31,667 nt of DNA from contig CAUGOD010000034.1 of assembly GCA_959601025.1 (NCBI GenBank), positions 1-31,667 of the forward strand, in the 5' to 3' direction. Below are positions 1 through 6,025 of the stretch, in pieces; position 1 is the first letter of the stretch; each line of letters starts with the position of its first letter. A program made the translations under genes and the position numbers. The notes under the pieces are model-generated. The model had not been told where the DNA came from. It did not search any database and saw nothing but the letters and a program-made list of their open reading frames with translations. Source of the DNA: an uncultured Oscillospiraceae bacterium (GTDB lineage Bacteria; Bacillota; Clostridia; Oscillospirales; Acutalibacteraceae).

Positions 1-50
1 TGCGTTTCATTACCTTGTCGGTGCCTTTCGCAGAAAGGCGGTTTATAAAA

Positions 51-638
51 ATGAAAAAGTATGTCTGCCTGATCTGCGGCTATGTCCATGAAGGGGATTC
101 CGCCCCGGCCGTCTGCCCCGTCTGCGGCGCCACCGCTGACAAGTTCAAGGAGATGGGCGAGGCCGCCCCGGCCGCCGCTCCCGCCGCCCCGGCGAAAGCC
201 TCCAGCGAGCGCGTATGGGCCGATGAGCACCGCGTGGGCATCGCCAAGGGCTTGGATGCCGAAGTGGTGGAGATGCTCCGCGCAAACTTCAACGGCGAAT
301 GCTCCGAAGTGGGCATGTATCTGGCCATGTCCCGCGTCGCGCATCGTGAGGGCTATCCGGAAATCGGCCTGTACTGGGAAAAGGCCGCTTATGAAGAGGC
401 GGAGCACGCTGCGAAGTTTGCCGAGCTTCTGGGCGAAGTGGTGACCGACAGCACCGAAAAGAACCTTCAGATGCGCGTGGACGCCGAATGTGGCGCCACC
501 GAGGGCAAGATGCAGCTGGCCAGGAGAGCCAAGGAACTGGGCTATGACGCCGTGCACGACACCGTCCACGAGATGGCCAAGGACGAGGCCCGTCACGGCA
601 AAGCCTTCGAGGGTCTGCTGAACCGGTACTTCAAATAA
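51..638 (+). CDS. rbr: Reverse rubrerythrin (N-terminal rubredoxin-like, C-terminal ferritin-like diiron)
   Basis: This 195-aa protein belongs to the clostridial reverse rubrerythrins, cytoplasmic NADH-linked peroxidases that remove H2O2 and O2. The rubredoxin-like iron site comes first (Cys6, Cys9, Cys22, Cys25). An Ala/Pro-rich linker follows (about 37-50), then a four-helix diiron domain with E83/E86, a YEEAEH segment (residues 114-119) and a C-terminal DEARH segment (178-182). The ATG at 51 was chosen over a TTG at 15 because it follows an AAAGGCGG ribosome binding site and starts at MKKYVCLICG, the natural rubredoxin N-terminus. The last 35 codons (531-635) and the stop are duplicated at 10249-10356 with silent changes only. 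The 3' end, including the E179xxH182 iron ligands, is therefore probably supplied in whole or part by the integrated element. Confidence 0.93.
   Translation: MKKYVCLICGYVHEGDSAPAVCPVCGATADKFKEMGEAAPAAAPAAPAKASSERVWADEHRVGIAKGLDAEVVEMLRANFNGECSEVGMYLAMSRVAHREGYPEIGLYWEKAAYEEAEHAAKFAELLGEVVTDSTEKNLQMRVDAECGATEGKMQLARRAKELGYDAVHDTVHEMAKDEARHGKAFEGLLNRYFK
531..638 (+). repeat. attL-side copy of the rubrerythrin 3' end
   Basis: These 108 bp hold the final 35 codons and stop of the rubrerythrin gene. They match 10249-10356 at 99 of 108 positions, and all nine differences are at codon third positions and silent. The first 20 bp (531-550) and an internal 32-bp block (572-603) are identical between the copies and are the best candidates for the crossover core. 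Homology ends immediately before 531 and right after the G following the stop codon. Confidence 0.85.
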
Positions 639-667
639 GCGAAAACCCGCATAATTACTAGACTTTT

Positions 668-703
668 GAGGCGTCCGTCGTTTTCGGCGGGCGTCTCTTT
701 TTT
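668..703 (+). terminator. Rho-independent terminator after rubrerythrin
   Basis: A 13-bp stem containing G-U pairs (GAGGCGTCCGTCG with CGGCGGGCGTCTC) and a TTTT loop is followed by a run of Ts. It lies 30 bp after the stop codon, inside the element's left end. This suggests the element brings a terminator along with the gene end. Confidence 0.7.
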
Positions 704-720
704 GCCGTTTTGCGGGTTGG

Positions 721-795
721 AGTGGATAAAAAGTGGATATCCGACTGCTACATACTATAAAAACACAGGAAAAGTGGAATAGTCAAAAGTGGATA
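721..795 (+). repeat. Left-end AGTGGATA repeats (candidate integrase arm sites)
   Basis: AGTGGATA occurs at 721-728, again in AAAAAGTGGATA (728-739) and in AAAAGTGGATA (785-795), with a variant AAAGTGGAAT at 771-780. The close pair AGTGGATAAAAAGTGGATA recurs exactly at 10149-10167 in the right end, in the same orientation. Tyrosine integrases of this type have an N-terminal arm-binding domain that recognises short direct repeats near element ends. Confidence 0.6.
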
Positions 796-806
796 TTTTG
801 GTTTTC

Positions 807-1364
807 CTAAATTCCCATTTCCTTTACCCTGCGGTAAAAGGTGTTGGGTTTTAAGTTTAACCGCTTCATTGCTTCTGTTGCTGTGATTTCTCCCGACCGC
901 CACAAAGCACATTCTTTTTGAAAATGTTCTTCATCAACGGCTATCGGCTGTCTGCCCTTGTATTTGCCTTCTTCTTTGGCAATAGCGATTCCTTCTCTCT
1001 GTCTTTGAAGAATACAATCCCGTTCCAACTGTGCCATTGCACCGAATACCGTCAACATGAATTGCCCTTGCGGTGTTGCGGTGTCAATCGCTTCTTTTAA
1101 GCTGACGAAAGCAACGCCCTTTTGCGTGAGTTCTTCCACCAAAGAAAGCAAATCCTTTGTGTTGCGTGCAAAGCGGGAAATGCTTTCCACAACAACCGTA
1201 TCGCCTTCCCGAATATACTCCATTAGTTTTTTGAGTTCCGGGCGTTGGGTGGACTTGCCGCTGACCTTTTCCATAAATAGTTTGTCAAGGTCTTGCATTT
1301 GGTTTTCCTGACGTGCGGTATTTTGTTCTTCGGTAGAAACTCTGATATACCCGATTCTTGCCAT
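807..1364 (-). CDS. Serine recombinase, resolvase/invertase family
   Basis: This 185-aa small serine recombinase has its catalytic serine at position 10 (YIRVSTEEQ). Arginines R8, R64 and R67 (SRFARN) and the ALERD-like AQLERD (111-116) begin the long E-helix. A C-terminal HTH occupies about 157-183 (EITATEAMKRLNLKPNTFYRRV). The length is normal for resolvases and invertases. The ATG at 1364 follows AAGGGGGTGAG and matches the family start; an upstream in-frame start (1400) lacks support. The likely role is resolving dimers of the excised circle or inverting a segment. A near-consensus promoter and a 28-bp palindrome with a matching half-site lie just upstream, as expected for a resolvase that binds res and represses itself. 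Confidence 0.93.
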   Translation of the reverse strand: MARIGYIRVSTEEQNTARQENQMQDLDKLFMEKVSGKSTQRPELKKLMEYIREGDTVVVESISRFARNTKDLLSLVEELTQKGVAFVSLKEAIDTATPQGQFMLTVFGAMAQLERDCILQRQREGIAIAKEEGKYKGRQPIAVDEEHFQKECALWRSGEITATEAMKRLNLKPNTFYRRVKEMGI

Positions 1365-1390
1365 GTTCTCACCCCCTTTTCTGTAATTCA

Positions 1391-1419
1391 AGTATATCAT
1401 ATTTTAGGAAATGTGTCAA
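1391..1419 (-). promoter_or_regulatory. Promoter of the serine recombinase
   Basis: On the minus strand, TTGACA (1419-1414), a 17-bp spacer and TATACT (1396-1391) form a near-perfect vegetative promoter. The -35 overlaps the element TCAATAGGGTA (1416-1426), which is one half of the palindrome at 1499-1526. Binding of the recombinase there would block transcription. Confidence 0.75.
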
Positions 1420-1498
1420 TAGGGTATTTTTAAGTTTTTGAAACATTTCAAATAAAAATAATAATTTATATGACACATAAAACATTGTTGTTTTCTTT

Positions 1499-1526
1499 GT
1501 TTCAATAGGGCATACCCTAATGAAAC
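1499..1526. promoter_or_regulatory. 28-bp palindrome, candidate resolvase crossover site (res site I)
   Basis: Two 14-bp arms, GTTTCAATAGGGCA and TACCCTAATGAAAC, are inverted around a central AT dinucleotide. The arm motif TTCAATAGGG recurs as GTCAATAGGGTA at 1415-1426, next to the recombinase promoter. Length, dyad symmetry and the AT centre fit a serine-resolvase crossover site. An operator for another regulator is possible. Confidence 0.5.
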
Positions 1527-1540
1527 AACAACTATCTAAC

Positions 1541-1557
1541 AACTTTTAAGAACTTCC
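1541..1557 (-). repeat. Inverted copy of the GTTCTTAAAAGnTGTTA motif (left)
   Basis: On the minus strand, positions 1554-1538 read GTTCTTAAAAGTTGTTA. The right partner at 8863-8879 reads GTTCTTAAAAGATGTTA on the plus strand. The two face each other across the 7.3-kb cargo, inside the resolvase and integrase genes. The role is unknown. Confidence 0.45.
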
Positions 1558-1566
1558 AGCAAGTAT

Positions 1567-1790
1567 AAGAGCCTTTGCTTCATCTTTTGACAATTATATA
1601 AGAAGAAACAGCAACAATAAAGCAGATTGAGAAAGCCGCCGCACACATTGATTGTTCGGCGGCCTTGCTATAAAGTTTCCCCTTATGATAAGAGAAAAGA
1701 CGGCCATACCCGCAAAGCCCGTATTTATGCGGTTTGCGGGCGATATAGTGGGATATGCCGTGATTTTAGGTGGTCTACAAGGGCATATTT
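1567..1790. other. Gene-free stretch with two GC-rich hairpins
   Basis: I see no convincing gene here. Two stem-loops stand out in AT-rich sequence. One pairs GCCGCCG with CGGCGGC (1635-1663). The other pairs CCCGCAAA with TTTGCGGG (1709-1740). Neither is followed by a T run, so they are not plain terminators. Attenuator, replication or transfer-origin roles are possible but not shown. Confidence 0.4.
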
Positions 1791-1804
1791 CTGCGTCCTC
1801 CCTC

Positions 1805-1844
1805 TGCTATAATATAGACACAGTAAAGGGAAGGACACCTTCCC
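1805..1844 (+). promoter_or_regulatory. Extended -10 promoter plus leader hairpin for the paralogous pair
   Basis: TGCTATAAT (1805-1813) is an extended -10 element; no good -35 is visible. Just downstream, GGGAAGG-ACA-CCTTCCC (1828-1844) is a perfect 7-bp inverted repeat at the expected start of the leader, possibly an operator. The first gene begins at 1896. Confidence 0.55.
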
Positions 1845-1895
1845 AAGAAAACAAAAATAAAGGGTAGCGACCGACCGCTGAAAGGAGAAATCACC

Positions 1896-2327
1896 ATGAA
1901 AAACGCGAACTACACTATCGACATTATGACCAGCACCATTACTCTGTCAAAGACATTTTACAAGAAAGCAACCAGCAATATCAACAATCCCGAATACAAA
2001 GAATTAAAGACCTTGCTTGCGGATTATTCTGAATACGAAATGAAATTTCGGGAAATCAAAAAGAAGGACGGCAAAAAAACAAACCGCAATCTGACCTATG
2101 GCAACATGAAGGTATATATCAGTGAAAATTCTGAAAACGTAAAAACTGACCTTGCCGAATTTGAAAAAGTAAAAAGAACTTCCTGTATTTTCCCTTCCCC
2201 TTATGCCTATGTCAAAGAATGGTTTACCGAGAAATATCCAGAATACGAAGAATGGTTTAAGAAATTAGAAGAAAAAGAAGAACAGAAAACAGACAATATT
2301 GTATCTATGGAAGGGAAGGTTGCGTAA
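1896..2327 (+). CDS. Hypothetical protein, first of a paralogous pair
   Basis: This 143-aa soluble, Lys/Glu-rich protein shows no signal peptide or membrane segment. It starts with YTIDIMTSTITLSKTFYKKA and later has KTNRNLTYGNM. The next gene has the corresponding segments YKIDFVSKTITVTKAFMKKA and KTNRKGKKRDNLTYANM. Both share a C-terminal Y-x-x-VKxWF...PxY motif. A good ribosome binding site (GAAAGGAG) precedes the ATG. The stop overlaps the next start in TAATG, so the two are translationally coupled. Similar small proteins occur in mobile elements of gut Firmicutes, from memory of the family; the function is unknown. The pairing suggests the products may form a heterodimer. Confidence 0.8.
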   Translation: MKNANYTIDIMTSTITLSKTFYKKATSNINNPEYKELKTLLADYSEYEMKFREIKKKDGKKTNRNLTYGNMKVYISENSENVKTDLAEFEKVKRTSCIFPSPYAYVKEWFTEKYPEYEEWFKKLEEKEEQKTDNIVSMEGKVA

Positions 2328-2785
2328 TGAAAAACGGATATAAGATTGACTTTGTAAGCAAAACAATCACTGTAACAAAAGCCTTTATGAAGAAGGCAGA
2401 AACCTATGACAGCACCGCATACCAAACCCTTATGACCTTGCGTGCTGAATTACCCGATATGCGGATTGTAGCCCCAAAAACTAACCGCAAGGGCAAAAAG
2501 CGGGACAACCTGACCTATGCGAATATGATTACCTTTATCGGTTGCCAGAACAATGCGGAAATCCTCTTAAAAGAGTTCGAGCAAGTCAAAGAGTTAGCGA
2601 GCGGGCAGGGCGGCAATGCCTATCAAAATGTAAAGAAATGGTTTTTGGCTACCTTCCCCAACTATAAGGAAATTCCTTCTTTTGATGAAGCGGGCAATCT
2701 GATAAGTGATTTTGGAAGGAGAACAGAAACAAGGCTGTTGTCTATGGAGCAAACAAGCAAACAGGAAGAACGGAAAAGTGCATGA
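2327..2785 (+). CDS. Hypothetical protein, second of a paralogous pair
   Basis: This 152-aa protein is homologous to its upstream neighbour. Shared features are the N-terminal YKIDFVSKTITVTKAFMKKA, the central KTNR...NLTYANM block, an ...LLKEFEQVK segment, and YQNVKKWFLATFPNYKEIP near residues 105-125. The C-terminal tail is charged and less conserved. The start codon overlaps the previous stop by one base, giving coupled translation. A strong terminator at 2801-2839 closes the two-gene operon. No known catalytic motif is seen. Confidence 0.8.
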   Translation: MKNGYKIDFVSKTITVTKAFMKKAETYDSTAYQTLMTLRAELPDMRIVAPKTNRKGKKRDNLTYANMITFIGCQNNAEILLKEFEQVKELASGQGGNAYQNVKKWFLATFPNYKEIPSFDEAGNLISDFGRRTETRLLSMEQTSKQEERKSA

Positions 2786-2800
2786 ACACGAATCAATAAG

Positions 2801-2839
2801 AGAGAGAAAGTCAAAATAGGCTTTCTCTCTTTTCTTTTT
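2801..2839 (+). terminator. Terminator of the paralogous pair
   Basis: A perfect 10-bp stem (AGAGAGAAAG with CTTTCTCTCT) with a 10-nt loop is followed by TTTCTTTTT. It directly abuts the first 49-bp repeat, which starts at 2840. Confidence 0.8.
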
Positions 2840-2888
2840 GCGAAAATCTGTTCTATATATAGAAATCCTACCACTTAGCGATTTTCGC
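2840..2888. repeat. 49-bp dyad repeat, copy 1
   Basis: The ends GCGAAAATC and GATTTTCGC are 9-bp inverted repeats. The interior contains TATATATAGAAATC at a fixed distance. Two more copies of exactly the same length lie at 3044-3092 and 5212-5260. Confidence 0.85.
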
Positions 2889-3043
2889 ACAAGACTATTT
2901 CCTTTCCCGTTCCCCTTTGCCGCCGCTAACAGCGGCGTAGCCCTTGATTATACTCGCCCCCCGTGCGTGCTGTCGCACGCACGCCCCCGAGGGGGTTCAG
3001 CCGCACAAAAGAAAAGAGCAACAAGAGAGCAAAAGCGAATTTT
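2889..3043. other. Gene-free stretch of stacked hairpins between two 49-bp repeats
   Basis: Between repeat copies 1 and 2 are stem-loops GCCGCtaacaGCGGC (about 2921-2935), GTGCGTGC-TGTC-GCACGCAC (about 2961-2980) and CCCCCGAGGGGG (about 2984-2995). They form a GC-rich island in AT-rich surroundings. No gene is seen. Such clusters are common in replication or transfer origins, but none is identified here. Confidence 0.4.
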
Positions 3044-3092
3044 GCGAAAATCATTCTTATATATAGAAATCATAGCAGATTACGATTTTCGC
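3044..3092. repeat. 49-bp dyad repeat, copy 2
   Basis: It has the same 9-bp inverted ends as copy 1 and the same interior TATATATAGAAATC at the same offset. The sequence between the conserved blocks is diverged. It lies 79 bp before the GTG start of the small gene at 3171. Confidence 0.85.
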
Positions 3093-3170
3093 ACATTTAT
3101 ATAAGCCGTATTTTCTTTCATATGTGCGGGGAAACAGTCTTAAAGATAAGAAACGGGTAGGAGCCGAAAA

Positions 3171-3344
3171 GTGAAAGACGAAAATCCGCAAACCGTTGGT
3201 ATCACTCACTTTGTCGGTTGTTCCGACCTTGTCAAATCTTTGCCTTTTGTCGAAAAGTGCGGTATAATTATTATAGAAAGAAAAAAGGAAATAGAAAAAA
3301 TATTGCACCAAAATATTAAAGATTTTCCTCCCGAAAAACACTAA
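3171..3344 (+). CDS. Small hypothetical protein, 57 aa, GTG start
   Basis: The reading frame encodes a 57-aa protein beginning MKDENPQTVGITHFVGCSDL. A hydrophobic CGIIII stretch follows at about 30-35, then a Lys/Glu-rich helix. The GTG is preceded by TAGGAG at an 8-nt spacing. A terminator-like hairpin (3353-3370) follows the stop. The frame reads smoothly and has a soluble-protein composition, so I consider it a real gene missed by ATG-only or longer-length calling. The function is unknown. It sits between 49-bp repeat copy 2 and the HTH-helicase operon. Confidence 0.6.
   Translation: MKDENPQTVGITHFVGCSDLVKSLPFVEKCGIIIIERKKEIEKILHQNIKDFPPEKH
3240..3268 (+). promoter_or_regulatory. Possible promoter for the HTH-helicase operon
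   Basis: TTGCCT (3240-3245), a 17-bp spacer and TATAAT (3263-3268) form a good promoter match. It lies inside the small gene at 3171-3344, so it may be fortuitous or an internal promoter. An inverted repeat GTCGG-ttgtt-CCGAC (3213-3227) is just upstream. Confidence 0.35.
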
Positions 3345-3352
3345 TATATAGG

Positions 3353-3424
3353 CGGTTAAAAACCGTTTTTCCATCATTACCCTTGTGCTACGGGGAGCGG
3401 GCTTCCTCTTGCTTGCTCCCCTTT
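3353..3424 (+). terminator. Two leader hairpins ahead of the HTH-helicase operon
   Basis: The first is CGGTT-AAA-AACCG followed by TTTTT (3353-3370), a short terminator after the small gene. The second pairs GGGGAGC with GCTCCCC and is followed by TTTATT (3394-3424), which could attenuate transcription into the HTH gene. The sequence ATTGCACCG occurs twice just after (about 3426 and 3451). Confidence 0.45.
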
Positions 3425-3480
3425 ATTGCACCGATAGGATGGACAAACTATTGCACCGCCGTAAGGAGGAAAATCATACT

Positions 3481-3672
3481 ATGGTAGATTATGAGCAAAA
3501 CAAACGCTTGCGGGCGTTTGTCCCGATATGGCTGCGGGAGAATGAGAGAAGCTGGAACTGGCTGGCAAGAAAAGCGGGCGTTTCCCGTTCCCTTTTGTCG
3601 CAATGGAAGCGGGAGGATTGCAATATCGGAAAAGAACGCCTTGACCGCATAGAACGCCTTTTAGAGAGGTGA
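3481..3672 (+). CDS. Small Xre-type helix-turn-helix protein
   Basis: This 63-aa protein is mostly one Cro/C1-type HTH: WNWLARKAGVSRSLLSQWKRE (about 24-44), followed by a helix GKERLDRIERLLER. The ATG at 3481 was chosen because TAAGGAGG lies 12 bp upstream and the HTH fold begins naturally there; an earlier in-frame start at 3385 runs through a hairpin and lacks a binding site. It is 7 bp from the helicase start and surely co-transcribed. By position it may regulate or assist the helicase, for instance by binding the nearby 49-bp repeats; this is inference. Confidence 0.8.
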   Translation: MVDYEQNKRLRAFVPIWLRENERSWNWLARKAGVSRSLLSQWKREDCNIGKERLDRIERLLER

Positions 3673-3679
3673 GCGGGCA

Positions 3680-5215
3680 ATGGGTAATAAGGAAAAGCTG
3701 TATTTAGCCGCCGCAATTCAATACGATATGGAAGATATAGGGGCGGAAACAATAGAGGAACTGGCGGGATATAACCGCCTGATGATAAAAGCCCCTGTGG
3801 GAGCGGGTAAGAACTACTTTTGTCTGCACGTCCTGCCGCAAATGGCGAGCGGGCGGCCTGTCCTCTTTATTACGAGCCGCAAGGCCACGGTGGAGCAGTT
3901 AGGCCGCCAGTTACAAGAGAAAGCCGACAAGGAGGGCTTTGCCCCCTCTGTTATCTTCTGCCGCATAGGAGAGCCGCCGCAAGGCCGCAATTTCTTCTAT
4001 GGGCATAGCTGGGATATAGGAAACCACCTTGCGGAATATAGGGAACTGGCCCGTAGTGGATTCTTCCGCTATATCGTGATGGATGAATGCCACTCCCTGA
4101 TGACCGACACCTTATTTGCGGCGGCCCCGCTGGCCTCTCTGGAAGTTTTAGAAGCCGCCGCCCCGGAAACCACCGTTATCTTAATGAGTGCCTGCCCGGA
4201 ACGGATATTTAAGAGCGGGCTAACCGTGGATTATAAAATGCTGGATTACAGCGATTGCCACAAGGCGGAGCCGCAGCACGTGGGAATTATCCCCGGGAAT
4301 ACCGCCGCCACCCTTTTGAAGCAAGCCGGAGAGGATAACAAGATTCTATACTATGTGGCGGACACCAAACACGCTTATGAACTGGAAAAGCAGTATAACG
4401 AAGAAGGCTTTCGGGCTACGGCTGTTACCAGTCAGAGAGAAAAGCGGAAAAAGGTCTACACCTCTACGCAGGAGATTAAAGAGCGGGAGAGAATAGAGGG
4501 GCTGTGTGAGCGTTCTCTCCGTGAACAGGAACGCTTTTCCGAAACTGTGGATATTGTCATAGCTACTTCCAGACTGCGGGAGGGTATCAATATAAAAGAT
4601 CGCCGCGTGAAAACGATTATAACCGAATTGCGGGATTCCGTTTCCCTTATTCAGTGTTCGGGCCGTGTGCGGCACGGGGTAGAAAATTTCTACATAAAAG
4701 ACGGAAACGGCCATTGTTTGGTAAGAGGGTATCGAGGCTATTATAGCAACGGGCAAAAACAGAGAGAAAACCACAACCGCACCTTGCGAGGCTATGAAAA
4801 TCCAGAAGAAAAAAAGCAGTATATTGAATTTGTCAAGAAGCAATACGGCGGCGTTCTTTACTACTCCGAGACACAAGACGCTTTCCTCCTTAACCGCTTC
4901 TATATGCCCGAGCAGGAGCAAAAATGGGCGGACTATGAGGAATGGAGAGCCGACCGAGCGGGCTATGTCCGCCGTGTGATGGAGCGGGAGCAAGTGGCCT
5001 ATGAGGTGGAAGAAGATAAGCTGATAGAGATAATAGAGCCATACTGCGGCCGCCGTTTAGACGATACAGAGAGAAAAGAGTTATTGAATAAGCTGAACGC
5101 TGTTTTACCGCATAGAAAACAGATTTCCAGAAATCTAAAAACCTTTGTAGAGAAATGGGGCTTTGTCTATACAAGGGAGCCAGACAATCGCCATTACTGG
5201 ATAGAGAAAAAATGA
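3680..5215 (+). CDS. SF2 DEAD/DEAH-like helicase, possible replication protein
   Basis: This 511-aa superfamily 2 helicase shows motif I APVGAGKN (38-45), motif II DECH (135-138), motif III MSAC (169-172), motif V ATSRLREGINI (295-305) and motif VI QCSGRVR (325-331). Motif I has Asn45 where Thr or Ser normally contacts the Mg-ATP. The C-terminal 130 residues are basic and helical (PHRKQISRNLKTFVEKWGF) and could bind DNA. The layout recalls plasmid and viral origin-binding helicases, but there is no primase domain. Its stop codon lies within 49-bp repeat copy 3, and copies 1 and 2 lie upstream. I infer a role in replicating the excised element. Other options are a defence or repair helicase. 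Confidence 0.8.
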   Translation: MGNKEKLYLAAAIQYDMEDIGAETIEELAGYNRLMIKAPVGAGKNYFCLHVLPQMASGRPVLFITSRKATVEQLGRQLQEKADKEGFAPSVIFCRIGEPPQGRNFFYGHSWDIGNHLAEYRELARSGFFRYIVMDECHSLMTDTLFAAAPLASLEVLEAAAPETTVILMSACPERIFKSGLTVDYKMLDYSDCHKAEPQHVGIIPGNTAATLLKQAGEDNKILYYVADTKHAYELEKQYNEEGFRATAVTSQREKRKKVYTSTQEIKERERIEGLCERSLREQERFSETVDIVIATSRLREGINIKDRRVKTIITELRDSVSLIQCSGRVRHGVENFYIKDGNGHCLVRGYRGYYSNGQKQRENHNRTLRGYENPEEKKQYIEFVKKQYGGVLYYSETQDAFLLNRFYMPEQEQKWADYEEWRADRAGYVRRVMEREQVAYEVEEDKLIEIIEPYCGRRLDDTERKELLNKLNAVLPHRKQISRNLKTFVEKWGFVYTREPDNRHYWIEKK

Positions 5216-5260
5216 AAATCGGATTAGTATATAGAAATTCTACGATTTAGAGATTTTCGC
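5212..5260. repeat. 49-bp dyad repeat, copy 3
   Basis: It has the right arm GATTTTCGC and interior TATATAGAAAT at the same offsets as the other copies. The left arm begins AT instead of GC because it overlaps the helicase stop codon (5213-5215). With copies 1 and 2 it brackets the small gene, HTH gene and helicase. Confidence 0.8.
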
Positions 5261-5280
5261 AAAGAAATAAAAAATAACCG

Positions 5281-5303
5281 CTGCCCCCCGCAAGGGGGAG
5301 CAG
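5281..5303. other. GC-rich hairpin
   Basis: CTGC-C-CCCC-gcaa-GGGG-G-AGCAG is an almost perfect stem-loop between the third 49-bp repeat and the next gene. No T run follows. It resembles the GC-rich hairpins between repeats 1 and 2. Confidence 0.45.
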
Positions 5304-5334
5304 ACGGAAAATATATTAAAGGAAGTGCATGACA

Positions 5335-5607
5335 ATGAATAATGCTATAGCAGAAGTATTTGCAAAGACAAATGATGATATGAGACTACGAGAAATTATT
5401 TCTGACGAATTAAGGGGGGTTAAATCCATGATAATCACACAACTGAAAGAGATTCAAATGGATATGATGGTAAGTCAAAATAATACGCATATCGACTATG
5501 GGGCTATCAAGGAGTTATCGAAGAAAATAGACCAGTTACATTTAGATGTTCGGAATTTAGATAAAAGCTGTGATTCTCTTTATAAGGCCCTATGTAAATT
5601 CAAGTAA
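5335..5607 (+). CDS. Small coiled-coil hypothetical protein
   Basis: This 90-aa, mostly helical protein has heptad-like stretches (LRGVKSMIITQLKEIQMDMM and IKELSKKIDQLHLDVRNLDKSCDSLYKAL), suggesting a coiled coil or small dimer. There is no signal or membrane segment. The start at 5335 sits 9 bp after AAAGGAAG. An ATG two codons earlier (5329) is only 3 bp away and less likely. A bidirectional terminator follows. The function is not recognised. Confidence 0.7.
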   Translation: MNNAIAEVFAKTNDDMRLREIISDELRGVKSMIITQLKEIQMDMMVSQNNTHIDYGAIKELSKKIDQLHLDVRNLDKSCDSLYKALCKFK

Positions 5608-5612
5608 ACGAA

Positions 5613-5643
5613 AAGCAGACAGGAAAATCCCTGTCTGCTTTAT
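5613..5643. terminator. Bidirectional terminator between convergent genes
   Basis: AGCAGACAGG and CCTGTCTGCT form a perfect 10-bp stem with a 6-nt loop, flanked by Ts on the plus side and As on the other. It serves both the coiled-coil gene and the convergent HTH gene. Confidence 0.8.
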
Positions 5644-5849
5644 TCTTTGATATGCTTGATAATGTCTGCTACTTCACAATTCAAAACAAAGCACAAGGCG
5701 TCAATCGTCTTTGTGCTTATATCGTGGCCGTGTTTCATTCGGTGGATTGTATTGGCGGAAAATCCCTCTTTAAATATTAGTTGATATTCTGTTATTCCTT
5801 TTTTCAGAAGAGTGTTATAGAACGGTTCATAACTAATCAATGCTATCAC
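5640..5849 (-). CDS. Small Xre-family repressor
   Basis: This 69-aa protein is a single Cro/C1-type HTH domain: ITEYQLIFKEGFSANTIHRMKHGHDISTKTIDALCFVLNCEVADII. This form is common as a repressor in Firmicutes mobile elements. It is transcribed away from the zinc-ribbon gene at 6026. A strong promoter for that gene (5877-5905), overlapped by an inverted repeat TATACT-N10-AGTATA (5882-5903), lies in the shared intergenic region. The likely role is repression of the divergent gene and of itself. Confidence 0.85.
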   Translation of the reverse strand: MIALISYEPFYNTLLKKGITEYQLIFKEGFSANTIHRMKHGHDISTKTIDALCFVLNCEVADIIKHIKE

Positions 5850-5876
5850 CGTATTCAGTGTAGCATACCCAAGCTC

Positions 5877-5905
5877 TTGACTATACTTAACAAATTGAGT
5901 ATAAT
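5877..5905 (+). promoter_or_regulatory. Promoter with overlapping dyad operator
   Basis: TTGACT (5877-5882), a 17-bp spacer and TATAAT (5900-5905) face the gene at 6026. The inverted repeat TATACT/AGTATA (5882-5887, 5898-5903) fills the spacer and touches both promoter boxes. This is the classic position for a repressor site, presumably of the divergent HTH protein. Confidence 0.7.
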
Positions 5906-6025
5906 TGAAAATAGTTAAAAAGTACTTCGTCGTTTTCCTATTTAGAGAGGTCTTTATATATGTAATCGCCTATTGTGCGGCCTGGCCGCCGCATAGGAAA
6001 TATTAAGTTAAGGAGCGGGTAGAGT

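Noticed and set aside
1635..1740. A riboswitch, considered for the paired hairpins
   Set aside because: They lie upstream of the likely transcription start of the next gene and match no riboswitch core I know.
1627..1867. Two overlapping short plus-strand frames before the paralogous pair
   Set aside because: They run over two hairpins and the promoter, lack binding sites and have unlikely compositions.
2840..5260. A CRISPR array, considered for the three 49-bp repeats
   Set aside because: Spacing is irregular (155 bp and over 2 kb), the repeats are internally variable and no cas genes are present.
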